From positions 1,302,001 through 1,366,000 of the forward strand of contig NC_012968.1 of NCBI RefSeq assembly GCF_000023705.1: 64,000 bases of DNA. Direction: 5' to 3'. The notes under the pieces are model-generated. The model ran no database searches, was not told the DNA's origin, and saw only the letters and a list, made by a program, of their open reading frames with translations. A program made the translations under genes and the position numbers. Position 1 is the first letter of the stretch, and every line of letters starts with the position of its first letter. The stretch comes from Methylotenera mobilis JLW8 (GTDB taxonomy: Bacteria > Pseudomonadota > Gammaproteobacteria > Burkholderiales > Methylophilaceae). Positions 28,578 to 35,920 of the stretch are shown in pieces.

Positions 28578-28942
28578 AAAAAACTATCCTACTCATTGAA
28601 GATAATGAACAGAATAGCTATCTAACCACTTTTCTTTTAGAAACGAATGGCATGAATGTAGTCACCGCAGCAGATGGCGCGACAGGTATTGATTTAACAA
28701 AAAAATTACTACCTGACTTAATACTGCTGGATATACAACTCCCCATGATGGATGGTTACGCTGTTGCTAACGCCCTAAGAAAAATAGAATCATTAAAACA
28801 AGTTCCGATTATAGCTGTCACATCATACGCAATGGTTGGCGACCGTGAAAAATGCTTGGCCGCCGGCTGTAATGGCTATATAGAAAAACCAATCAATCCT
28901 GAAACTTTTGTAGCTGAGATTTCCCTTTATCTAACCACTTGA
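28574..28942 (+). CDS. Single-domain response regulator (DivK-like)
   Basis: 122 residues, a receiver domain only. The acidic pocket is Glu9/Asp10, the phosphoacceptor is Asp53 (LILLDIQLPMMDG), and the switch residues are Thr83 and Lys105 (YIEKP). The sequence resembles the DivK-type receivers that act as phosphate shuttles or allosteric switches. It is encoded between a histidine kinase and a REC-GGDEF-EAL protein with an ATGA overlap upstream, which suggests a branched relay. Confidence 0.9.
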   Translation: MKKTILLIEDNEQNSYLTTFLLETNGMNVVTAADGATGIDLTKKLLPDLILLDIQLPMMDGYAVANALRKIESLKQVPIIAVTSYAMVGDREKCLAAGCNGYIEKPINPETFVAEISLYLTT

Positions 28943-28962
28943 TGAGTTGTACAAGGAAGTTT

Positions 28963-30834
28963 ATGAAGCATATTTTGATTGTTGACGACAAAGAGGAGAA
29001 CCTTTATTACCTACAAGCGCTGCTAACAGGTAACGGGTATATGGTTGAACTCGCTCGTCATGGTGCTGAGGCACTAGTTAAGGCGCGCCAGAATCCACCT
29101 CAGCTTATCGTCTCTGATCTACTTATGCCAGTCATGGATGGCTACACGCTACTGCGCCACTGGAAGAGTGATACTAAGCTTAAAAAAATTCCGTTTATCG
29201 TTTACACAGCCACTTACACAGAGCCTGAAGATGAAAAGCTGGCGCTCAGTCTGGGTGCCGATGCTTTCATTCTTAAACCATGCGAGCCAGAGGATTTTCT
29301 TGCACGATTTATTGACGTTCTGGTTAAAGGCGTAGCAGCCTCACCTGATATCGCCAGCGAGGTGAATAGCGGCCATAGTGATACGCTCAAAGACTACAGC
29401 GTAATACTTATCCGTAAGTTAGAAGAGAAAACACTACAATTAGAAGAAGCTAACCAATTTTTACAGCAAGACATAGCCAGAAGGAAAGAGGCTGAAGATA
29501 AAATCCAACATTTGGCCTACTATGATTTATTAACGAACCTGCCAAACAGACTACTCTTGATTGATCGCCTGCAACACACATTAGCAATGAGCGCAAGACA
29601 TCAAAACCATGGCGCCCTGCTCTTTATTGACTTAGACCATTTCAAAACCTTAAATGACACCAAAGGCCATAGCGTTGGTGACCTATTGCTAGTAGAGGTT
29701 GCTAAACGATTACAAACATGCATGCGTGAGGGTGATACATTAGCAAGACTAGGCGGTGATGAGTTTGTGGTGATCCTGCAAGACCTGAGTGAAGATTCAT
29801 CCCAAGCAGCAGTCCAAGCAGAAACAGTTTGTGCCAAAATTATCTCTGCAATCAACTTACCTTATTACTTAGATAGTTACCTATATCACAGCTCTACCAG
29901 TGTTGGTGTATGTCTATTTCGCAACCAAGAGTTTACAGTGGATGAGTTGCTAAAAAGAGCTGACATAGCCATGTATCAAGCAAAAAGTGCCGGGCGCAAC
30001 ACACAACGTTTCTACGACCCTACTATGCAGGCAGCACTGGAGGCTCGCGCTGCATTAGAAAGTGATTTGCGGTTAGCAATCAAAAAAAATCAATTCAGGC
30101 TGTACTATCAGATGCAAGTTGACCATTCAGGGAATGTGCATGGTGCAGAAGCACTCATTCGTTGGCAACACCCTCAAAAAGGGCTAGTACCACCGTTACA
30201 ATTTATACCTCTCACAGAAGAAACTGGGCTAATTATTCCAATAGGGCACTGGGTAATGGAAACAGCATGTGCTCAAATTAAACGTTGGGAAAGCGACCCC
30301 CTTACCCGTAATTTACAAGTTGCGGTTAATGTTAGCGCATGCCAGTTTCACGATCCAAGCTTTGTCGAGCGCGCGATTGAAATGTTGAGCCGACACAAAA
30401 TAAAACCTGGCAACCTCAAGCTTGAGCTTACAGAAAGTCTAGTGTTAGACAATGTAGAAGAAGCCATTATGAAGATGCAGGCACTCAAATCTTATGGTGT
30501 ACTTTTTTCCATGGATGACTTTGGGACCGGCTTTTCATCACTATCTTATTTAACTAAACTGCCGCTGGATCAATTAAAAATCGATCAGTCTTTTATACGG
30601 AATATGTGTATGAATAATAGAGATGCCGTAGTCGTGCAAACGATTATTGGCATGGCAAACAATCTAGGAATTGAAGTCATTGCAGAAGGCGTAGAATCAG
30701 AGACTCAGCGTGAGTTTCTAGAGCAAAACAAATGCAACTTGTGCCAAGGCTACTTGTTTAGCCAGCCTTTGCCTATTGACGCGTTTGAAAACAAATTAAG
30801 ACAAATACATGCAGGATACATAACACAGTCTTAA
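28963..30834 (+). CDS. REC-GGDEF-EAL response regulator (c-di-GMP)
   Basis: 623 residues from ATG 28963, which has AAGGA 5 bp before it. An upstream TTG at 28939 would overlap the preceding stop but lacks that site. The N-terminal receiver carries Asp8/Asp9, phosphoacceptor Asp52 and Lys near 105 (ILKPCEP). GGDEF keeps ARLGGDEF and the I-site REGD. EAL keeps EALIRW, LTESL, DDFGTGFSS and AEGVES. Both catalytic activities look possible. Phosphorylation by the kinase two genes upstream should bias synthesis or breakdown of c-di-GMP. The GGDEF-EAL part closely resembles that of the split gene at 19.2-20.6 kb, an older duplication. Confidence 0.92.
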   Translation: MKHILIVDDKEENLYYLQALLTGNGYMVELARHGAEALVKARQNPPQLIVSDLLMPVMDGYTLLRHWKSDTKLKKIPFIVYTATYTEPEDEKLALSLGADAFILKPCEPEDFLARFIDVLVKGVAASPDIASEVNSGHSDTLKDYSVILIRKLEEKTLQLEEANQFLQQDIARRKEAEDKIQHLAYYDLLTNLPNRLLLIDRLQHTLAMSARHQNHGALLFIDLDHFKTLNDTKGHSVGDLLLVEVAKRLQTCMREGDTLARLGGDEFVVILQDLSEDSSQAAVQAETVCAKIISAINLPYYLDSYLYHSSTSVGVCLFRNQEFTVDELLKRADIAMYQAKSAGRNTQRFYDPTMQAALEARAALESDLRLAIKKNQFRLYYQMQVDHSGNVHGAEALIRWQHPQKGLVPPLQFIPLTEETGLIIPIGHWVMETACAQIKRWESDPLTRNLQVAVNVSACQFHDPSFVERAIEMLSRHKIKPGNLKLELTESLVLDNVEEAIMKMQALKSYGVLFSMDDFGTGFSSLSYLTKLPLDQLKIDQSFIRNMCMNNRDAVVVQTIIGMANNLGIEVIAEGVESETQREFLEQNKCNLCQGYLFSQPLPIDAFENKLRQIHAGYITQS

Positions 30835-30923
30835 CCGGATGAAAAATGATACTAAATCACAAATCACTATGTTAAGTATGCAACAAATCATAAACTATCA
30901 CTGCATTTAAAATTAACGTCAGA

Positions 30924-30945
30924 ACACGCCCCGAGCGTGTAAATT
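30924..30945 (+). terminator. Weak candidate terminator after the kinase/REC operon
   Basis: The 6-bp stem ACACGC / GCGTGT (30924-30929, 30935-30940) with a CCCGA loop is followed by AAATTTTTA. It is short and about 90 bp past the stop, so it is only a candidate. Confidence 0.35.
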
Positions 30946-30970
30946 TTTATCGAGTTTACGTCACATCCCA

Positions 30971-31002
30971 AAATAAAAAGACCTGCGCATAAGCACAAGC
31001 CT
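30971..31002 (-). terminator. Terminator of the tRNA-Lys gene
   Basis: On the minus strand AGGCTTGTGC, loop TTAT, then GCGCAGGTCT pair over ten positions including G-U pairs, followed directly by a TTTTTATTT run. It lies 11 bp beyond the CCA end of the tRNA. Confidence 0.65.
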
Positions 31003-31012
31003 TTGATTTTAC

Positions 31013-31088
31013 TGGTAGGAGATGCGAGGATCGAACTCGCGACAAATGGATTAAGAGTCCACTGCTCTACCAACTGAGCTAATCTCCC
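31013..31088 (-). tRNA. tRNA-Lys (anticodon CTT)
   Basis: A 76-nt cloverleaf with encoded CCA. The acceptor stem starts GGGAGAT and closes with ATCTCCT. The D-loop is AGCTCAGTTGGTAGAGC, the anticodon loop is CTCTTAA (CTT in the middle, reading AAG), and the T-arm contains GTTCGATCC. It is a lone gene on the minus strand with its own terminator. No integrase or att-site duplication is seen nearby. Confidence 0.95.
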
Positions 31089-31197
31089 GAATACAGGTAC
31101 CATTATAAACGGTGTGGTTGTTAGACGCTAAAAATCAAGTTTAGCTCTCAGTATACACACCCTTTCAAACCATCAATTCAATCATTATTCATGAGCA

Positions 31198-31614
31198 TTA
31201 TTGAACGCTACAGTCTTCAATGCCGGTATTGCCGCCTTTAAACTCAGGTTCAAAGTAGAACTTATGAAAGCTCCACTGGCCTTTGGCATTCTTTTTCATT
31301 TCGGCAATGCCAGTGCCGTAGTCTTTAGTGCTTTGATCCTGCAACGCAAAGTGCATAGCAACGTGGTGGCCATTGGCGGCAGCGTGGCCTAAATATAGGC
31401 CATAACCCGGTACTTCTAGCTTGAAATCGTAGCTCGCATAACTACCTTTACTATGTGCAGGCTTTAGTGCCATGGTCACCACCCCGGTATATTGCCCCTC
31501 ATGCGCATCATCGCCCACGCAGTTGTATACACCGCTAAAATCCTGCACGGAGGTCTGTTCGGCGTAAGTGCTCAAGCTAACAGAAAGCAATAAAACGCTA
31601 ATCCAGTATTTCAT
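31198..31614 (-). CDS. Small secreted protein, paralogue of the protein at 45982-46449
   Basis: 138 residues with a signal peptide (MKYWISVLLLSVSLSTYAEQ) and a mature domain of about 118 residues. Two cysteines, one near the start (VYNCVG) and one near the end (IEDCSV), could form a disulfide. The pattern FSGVYNC ... G.Y.G.V ... Y.LE ... GTGIAE ... YFEPE is shared with the second copy 14.8 kb away, so this is a family. I do not recognise it from a named domain. It lies 14 bp after the methyltransferase gene on the same strand and could share its transcript. Function unknown; an extracytoplasmic role is inferred from the signal peptide. Confidence 0.75.
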   Translation of the reverse strand: MKYWISVLLLSVSLSTYAEQTSVQDFSGVYNCVGDDAHEGQYTGVVTMALKPAHSKGSYASYDFKLEVPGYGLYLGHAAANGHHVAMHFALQDQSTKDYGTGIAEMKKNAKGQWSFHKFYFEPEFKGGNTGIEDCSVQ

Positions 31615-31628
31615 CTCTAAACCCCTAC

Positions 31629-32453
31629 TTACTGCGTTAGAAATCTAGATTTCATCGTGTCTAGATTCAACTCACTCAAAATATTAGTTATGCGTTCGTT
31701 CGCGTTTTTACGTGGATGCCCCGTATATTTGGCAATGATTAACTCGTTTTTCATCGAGTGCTCCCAGCCCACCAACTCGGTGACGGTTACGCTATATCCA
31801 GCAGCTTCTAACTGCAGGCAGCGTAGTACGTTGGTAATTTGGCTGCCAAACTCTCGGGTATGAATCGGGTGACGCCAAATTTCGCTCAATGGCGTTTTAC
31901 CGAAGCTTTCATTTTTATGCTGCCTTAAGGCCTCCGCTACCTCAGCCTGACAGCACGGCACTAGCACCATGTATTTGGCATGTTTTTTTAGTGCAAATTG
32001 AATCGCATCATCCGTTGCCGTATTGCACGCATGTAAAGCTGTCACAATATCTACCTTGCTAGGAACAACATCGGAACTAGTCGACTCTTCTACGGTTAAA
32101 TGTTCAAAGCGCATACGTGCAAAGCTAAGCTGCTGTGCTAACTCTTTAGACTTAGCAACCAGTTCCGCTCGCGTTTCAATGCCAACCACCTCCCCTGCCG
32201 CTAACTGTTTCAGCAATAAGTCATACAAGATAAAGCCAAGGTAGGATTTGCCGGCACCATGGTCTACCAGCACTGGGTCGGGATTATGCGCCAACACATC
32301 GTTGAATAATGGCTCGATAAAATTCACCAAGTGATACACTTGTTTGAGTTTACGGCGGCTATCTTGGTTAAGCTTGCCATCACGGGTCAGGATATGTAGC
32401 GCTTTGAGTAGCTCAATCGATTGATTAGGCTTAATTTCTGGAATATTTTGCAT
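31629..32453 (-). CDS. SAM-dependent methyltransferase (Methyltransf_32-like)
   Basis: 274 residues. The class I methyltransferase motif I is VDHGAGKSYLG at about 62-72, with the motif II acidic residue in VVGIETRAEL. HACNTATDDAI and LVPCCQAEVAEAL follow, which together define the pfam Methyltransf_32 group. The substrate is unknown; RNA is likely by similarity, but I cannot show it. The start MQNIPEIKPNQSIELLKAL is plausible, and no other start is favoured. It is followed closely by the small secreted protein gene. Confidence 0.8.
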   Translation of the reverse strand: MQNIPEIKPNQSIELLKALHILTRDGKLNQDSRRKLKQVYHLVNFIEPLFNDVLAHNPDPVLVDHGAGKSYLGFILYDLLLKQLAAGEVVGIETRAELVAKSKELAQQLSFARMRFEHLTVEESTSSDVVPSKVDIVTALHACNTATDDAIQFALKKHAKYMVLVPCCQAEVAEALRQHKNESFGKTPLSEIWRHPIHTREFGSQITNVLRCLQLEAAGYSVTVTELVGWEHSMKNELIIAKYTGHPRKNANERITNILSELNLDTMKSRFLTQ

Positions 32454-32647
32454 ATCGTTATTTTAATGGAAAATAATATTTTTATCTGGCTTGTCGTCAA
32501 ACTAATCGCAACTGCGTTTTGTATAGCATGAGCACTCAACATCTGTTCCAGACGTTTGTGTTTTGGGCATGTGTGTTCAGGTAGCAAAGTTCAAACAGAC
32601 CTAGATTTAAATATGCCTGGATTTTAATAAGACTAGATAAGGACATC

Positions 32648-33025
32648 ATGATGAAAAACATTCTCTCAATCACAACTATTTTACTGACCATACTGGCATC
32701 CGCATCTGCAACTGCGGATGAAGCCACCCACGAAAAAGTAGGCCTGGATGCACGTGGCGATCGTATCGAACAACGCCTTGATAACAAAGGTGACCGCATT
32801 GAACAACGTCTTGATAATCGCGGTGATGCCATTGAAAACCACCTAGATGCCAAAGCAGATAAAGCACGTGAAAAAGGTAATACGAAGCGCGCTAATCATT
32901 TGGAAAACAAAGGTGATGTTATTGATCAGCGTTTAGATAACCGTGGTGAGCGCATTGATAACCGCATGGATAGACAAGGTGAACGCATTAACAACCGTAT
33001 GGATAGACACGCTAAACGCAAATAG
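32648..33025 (+). CDS. Secreted 11-residue-repeat (hendecad) protein
   Basis: 125 residues. The signal peptide ends SASATADEA. The rest is almost entirely an 11-residue repeat of the form LDNRGDRIEQR, seen about seven times with variants (LDNKGDRIEQR, LDNRGDAIENH, MDRQGERINNR), interrupted once by DKAREKGNTKRAN. Regular spacing of Leu and Ile every 11 residues predicts a long right-handed coiled coil in the periplasm. It is highly charged. The start ATG 32648 has AAGGAC upstream; the overlapping ATG 32651 is equally possible. It lies 16 bp before the sigma factor gene. A known function is not evident. Confidence 0.8.
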   Translation: MMKNILSITTILLTILASASATADEATHEKVGLDARGDRIEQRLDNKGDRIEQRLDNRGDAIENHLDAKADKAREKGNTKRANHLENKGDVIDQRLDNRGERIDNRMDRQGERINNRMDRHAKRK

Positions 33026-33041
33026 CCATCACAAATATTTC

Positions 33042-33605
33042 ATGCATATGGAGCGCGATTTCGACAAACAATATCTCAGTATGAATCATTTTCTTGCAGA
33101 TGTTGAGGGTCGCGCTTTCCGCATGGCACAGTTCGCCACCGGCAATCGTGACGATGCGCTGGAAATAGTACAGGACACAATGCTAAAGCTAGTACAGAAG
33201 TACAGCCAACACCCGGCCACAGAATGGAAAGCATTATTTTACAGCATACTGAATACACGCATTTTAGACTGGCACCGCAGGCAATCGGTACGCAACCGTT
33301 TTAGAAGCTGGCTGAATTGGGGTGATGACGAAGGTGAGGAAGCAGAAGATTTGCTGGCTCAACACCCTGGCAATGGCGGCCATGCACCAGACGTTAAATT
33401 GCAGGACAGTCAGTTTATGACAAGTTTAAATGTCGCACTCAGCGCACTGCCGTTACGCCAGCAACAAGTATTTTTACTACGCGTTTGGGAAGGCATGGAT
33501 ATCAATGAAACCGCCACCATCATGCGCTGTTCAGCAAGTAGTGTAAAAACCCACTATGCACGTGCATTAGAAAAACTACGTGAGAAGCTAGAGGATCACC
33601 AATGA
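33042..33605 (+). CDS. RNA polymerase ECF-type sigma factor
   Basis: 187 residues from ATG 33042; ATG 33048 and ATG 33081 (MNHFLADVEGRAF) are alternatives. The frame extends upstream to 32943 but there overlaps the repeat-protein gene. Region 2 (about 15-80) includes DALEIVQDTMLKL and DWHRRQSVRNRF. Region 4 (about 125-180) includes LPLRQQQVFLLRVWEGMDINETATIMRCSASSVKTHYARAL as separate helices of the sigma4 HTH. It heads a tight operon with DUF3619, a small exported protein and DUF3106, an arrangement known from beta-proteobacteria, where DUF3619 is thought to act as membrane anti-sigma partner. The regulon is unknown. Confidence 0.85.
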   Translation: MHMERDFDKQYLSMNHFLADVEGRAFRMAQFATGNRDDALEIVQDTMLKLVQKYSQHPATEWKALFYSILNTRILDWHRRQSVRNRFRSWLNWGDDEGEEAEDLLAQHPGNGGHAPDVKLQDSQFMTSLNVALSALPLRQQQVFLLRVWEGMDINETATIMRCSASSVKTHYARALEKLREKLEDHQ

Positions 33606-34006
33606 GTACCAATCCTATAGAATTAGCGTCCAAAATCAAGGCCGGCCTAGATGCCAGCGTTCTGAATTTGGATCAAGATACACAACACAGATTAGCATCC
33701 ATGCGCGCCAGTGCGCTCAAAAAGCAACCGACACGCACTTGGTTAGACTTTAAGGCATGGGGGTCGGCAAGCGCCTTTGCGCTAACTGCGTTGCTGGCGA
33801 TATTGTTCGTTTCCCCGCCTAAGTACATAAATGACACATTGCCACCGTTGGCAATCCAGCAAAATATTAGTCATGCACAGCCAGAGCAACTTACCATGCT
33901 GGAGTTGCTTACTAATGCAGAAGATATGGAAACCGCTACCGATCCGGATTTTTATGTCTGGATAGACGAGGTATTGGCAACTGAGGGTAAAAATAATGCG
34001 GTTTAA
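33602..34006 (+). CDS. DUF3619 membrane protein, putative anti-sigma factor
   Basis: 134 residues, overlapping the sigma factor stop (ATGA). The soluble N-terminus (about 1-55) has a helical region including IKAGLDASVLNLDQDTQHRL. One membrane span follows (about 60-78, SAFALTALLAILFV), then a short periplasmic tail ending in the DUF3619 motif DPDFYVWIDEVL. The topology and location next to the sigma factor suggest an anti-sigma role, which is inferred. The next gene overlaps it by 11 bp. Confidence 0.8.
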   Translation: MSTNPIELASKIKAGLDASVLNLDQDTQHRLASMRASALKKQPTRTWLDFKAWGSASAFALTALLAILFVSPPKYINDTLPPLAIQQNISHAQPEQLTMLELLTNAEDMETATDPDFYVWIDEVLATEGKNNAV

Positions 34007-34250
34007 ATTAATTGCCTTAACCGTATTAATACTCGTCAATTCGGCCTACTCCGCAGCAGTGATGGCAGCATCTAACCCACCTTTAGATATCATAGAACTG
34101 TTGGGTGAAATGGAGGATGACAGCATGCTAGCCGCAGCATTGACCGAGCTGGATAAGAAACCAGCCAAAACTGCCAACATAAACAGCTCAGAAATCAGCA
34201 GTAAACAGCACACTGATACCGCCACACCTGCAGGAGGCAATAAAAAATGA
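33996..34250 (+). CDS. Small exported protein of the sigma factor operon
   Basis: 84 residues. A signal peptide (about 1-24) ends SAAVMAAS, and the mature part is short and acidic with a Lys/Thr-rich tail (NSSEISSKQHTDTATP). No domain is recognised. It overlaps both the upstream DUF3619 gene and the downstream DUF3106 gene, so it is clearly part of the operon. A role as an intermediate in signalling to the anti-sigma factor is possible but unsupported. Confidence 0.65.
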   Translation: MRFKLIALTVLILVNSAYSAAVMAASNPPLDIIELLGEMEDDSMLAAALTELDKKPAKTANINSSEISSKQHTDTATPAGGNKK

Positions 34251-34753
34251 ACAGCACTTTCTTTTCCATACTGTATCCCATGTTGCATTCTCAGCAAAAA
34301 ATCATTGCGCACACCCTGTTAGTAGGATTCAGCTTATTTGCAAATTATGCTTGGGCAGAAGGCGTGGCCTGGGAGTCACTCAATGCGCAACAACAACAAA
34401 CGCTAAGCGCAGTCAAAGAGCACTGGAATGAATTGCCTCCACATCGGCAGGAAAAGCTGAGCAAAGGAGCAGAAAAATGGGCAAATATGCCACCGGAACA
34501 AAGAGAACGTGCTCAGGAAAACATCTCGCGTTTCAAAAACCTGTCGCCAGAAGATAAAGCCCTGGTAAAAGAGCATATACAGAAATTTAGACAACTCCCA
34601 CCAGAGCAGCGTGCTGCGTTGCGTGAGCGCTGGAAAAATATGTCGCCTGAGCAAAAAGAAACGTTTAAAAACCGTATCAGAAACATGAGCCCAGAACAAC
34701 GCAAAGAATTACGCGAAAAAATTAAAGCAAGAAAGATAGAGCAACCTCAATAA
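34247..34753 (+). CDS. DUF3106 exported protein with Pro-Glu-Gln repeats
   Basis: 168 residues. The signal peptide ends NYAWAEG. The mature part repeats a helical unit of about 18 residues with a PPEQR or SPEQK turn (LPPHRQEKL, MPPEQRERA, LSPEDKALV, LPPEQRAAL, MSPEQKETF, MSPEQRKEL), typical of DUF3106. Such helical repeats resemble periplasmic heavy-metal sensors such as CnrR, but no clear metal site (Cys or clustered His) is seen. The gene starts on the ATGA overlap with the previous stop. Its context in a sigma operon suggests an envelope-stress sensor role, which is inferred. Confidence 0.8.
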   Translation: MNSTFFSILYPMLHSQQKIIAHTLLVGFSLFANYAWAEGVAWESLNAQQQQTLSAVKEHWNELPPHRQEKLSKGAEKWANMPPEQRERAQENISRFKNLSPEDKALVKEHIQKFRQLPPEQRAALRERWKNMSPEQKETFKNRIRNMSPEQRKELREKIKARKIEQPQ

Positions 34754-34960
34754 TCAGATACTTATATAAATATTCTATGGAGAGTCACAGATAAAAACTT
34801 GAATTGAAGCCGTCAATGCTAAAATAACGAAATTCGTTTAAAGCAATTTTCGTTTCAAGATAGCAAGGCACAAAGCCAAAGAAACCATACTTTAGACACT
34901 ACACTTTTATGTAGCCAAGCAATAGGTTACATAGTCAGAATTATTGAGGGAATAAAATAC

Positions 34961-35908
34961 ATGGCAATTCAATGGTACCCAGGGCACATGACCCAAGCGC
35001 GTAAAAAAGCTGAAGAGACCATGGAATTTACCGACATGGTGATTGAGGTATTAGATGCGCGTGTACCTGCAGCCAGCCATAACCCAATGATTGATGAAAT
35101 GCGCTTATTCCGCCAACGTCCGCAGCTTAAAATTTTAAATAAAGCAGACTTGGCAGATCCAGCCGCCACACAAGCTTGGCTAAACTACTTTAACGCGCAG
35201 CCTAATACTAAAGCTGTTGCTCTTTCCTGTAAAAAAGCCGGCGATGCTAAAAAAATTCCCGCTATCTGCAAGAAAATCACCCCGCATCGCGGCACCCACT
35301 TAAAACCATTACGCATGATGATTATGGGTATCCCTAACGTAGGGAAATCTACGCTCATGAACGCCCTGCTTAACCGCCGTGTGGCAAAAGTGGGCGATGA
35401 GCCTGCTGTTACCAAGAGCCAACAGCGTTTTGATCTAGACGACACCATGAGCATTACCGATACACCGGGCATGATGTGGCCTAGAATCGCTTACGAGTCA
35501 GATGGCTACATGCTGGCTGCCAGCCACGCCATTGGCAGAAATGCAGTGATTGATGAAGATGTAGCCACCTTTTTAGCCAACAACCTATTAAAAAGCTACC
35601 CTGCTCTGGTGAATGCACGTTATAAGCTAGACGCGATGAAACTTGATGTAACACAAATGGATGGCGTTGACTTACTTGAGGCAATTGCCAAACGCAGGTC
35701 TTACAAACGTCACGATGGCTTATGGGATATGGAAAAAACAGCGGTTGCATTTTTAACTGATTACCGCAGCGGCGCTATCGGCCGAGTAAGTTTAGAAACG
35801 CCAGCTTCCAGAGCCGCCATGATGTCCAGTTCTCAAGTCAACCCAGTTGATAACGCAGAACAAGTCGAAACACAAGTTGAAGCAACCGACGACTCAACCT
35901 CCGCATAA
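34961..35908 (+). CDS. ylqF: Ribosome biogenesis GTPase YlqF/RbgA-type
   Basis: 315 residues. The circularly permuted GTPase order is clear: G4 NKAD (60-63) precedes G1 GIPNVGKST (123-131), and G3 DTPG is at 167-170. The C-terminal domain has the helical YlqF region (SYKRHDGLWDMEKTAVAFL). In other bacteria this GTPase assists late assembly of the large ribosomal subunit. GAGGG 10 bp before ATG 34961 is the ribosome-binding site. The tail after residue 285 is acidic and Gln/Ser-rich, unlike the core. The rep helicase starts 12 bp later. Confidence 0.9.
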   Translation: MAIQWYPGHMTQARKKAEETMEFTDMVIEVLDARVPAASHNPMIDEMRLFRQRPQLKILNKADLADPAATQAWLNYFNAQPNTKAVALSCKKAGDAKKIPAICKKITPHRGTHLKPLRMMIMGIPNVGKSTLMNALLNRRVAKVGDEPAVTKSQQRFDLDDTMSITDTPGMMWPRIAYESDGYMLAASHAIGRNAVIDEDVATFLANNLLKSYPALVNARYKLDAMKLDVTQMDGVDLLEAIAKRRSYKRHDGLWDMEKTAVAFLTDYRSGAIGRVSLETPASRAAMMSSSQVNPVDNAEQVETQVEATDDSTSA

Positions 35909-35920
35909 CAGTAATCTGCA

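Noticed and set aside
31013-31088. Genomic island attachment site at tRNA-Lys or tRNA-Arg
   Set aside because: No integrase, no duplicated tRNA 3' end and no foreign-looking genes lie next to either tRNA.
32745-33010. CRISPR-like or tandem DNA repeat
   Set aside because: The 33-bp periodicity matches the 11-residue protein repeat in frame, with diverged bases and no spacer structure.
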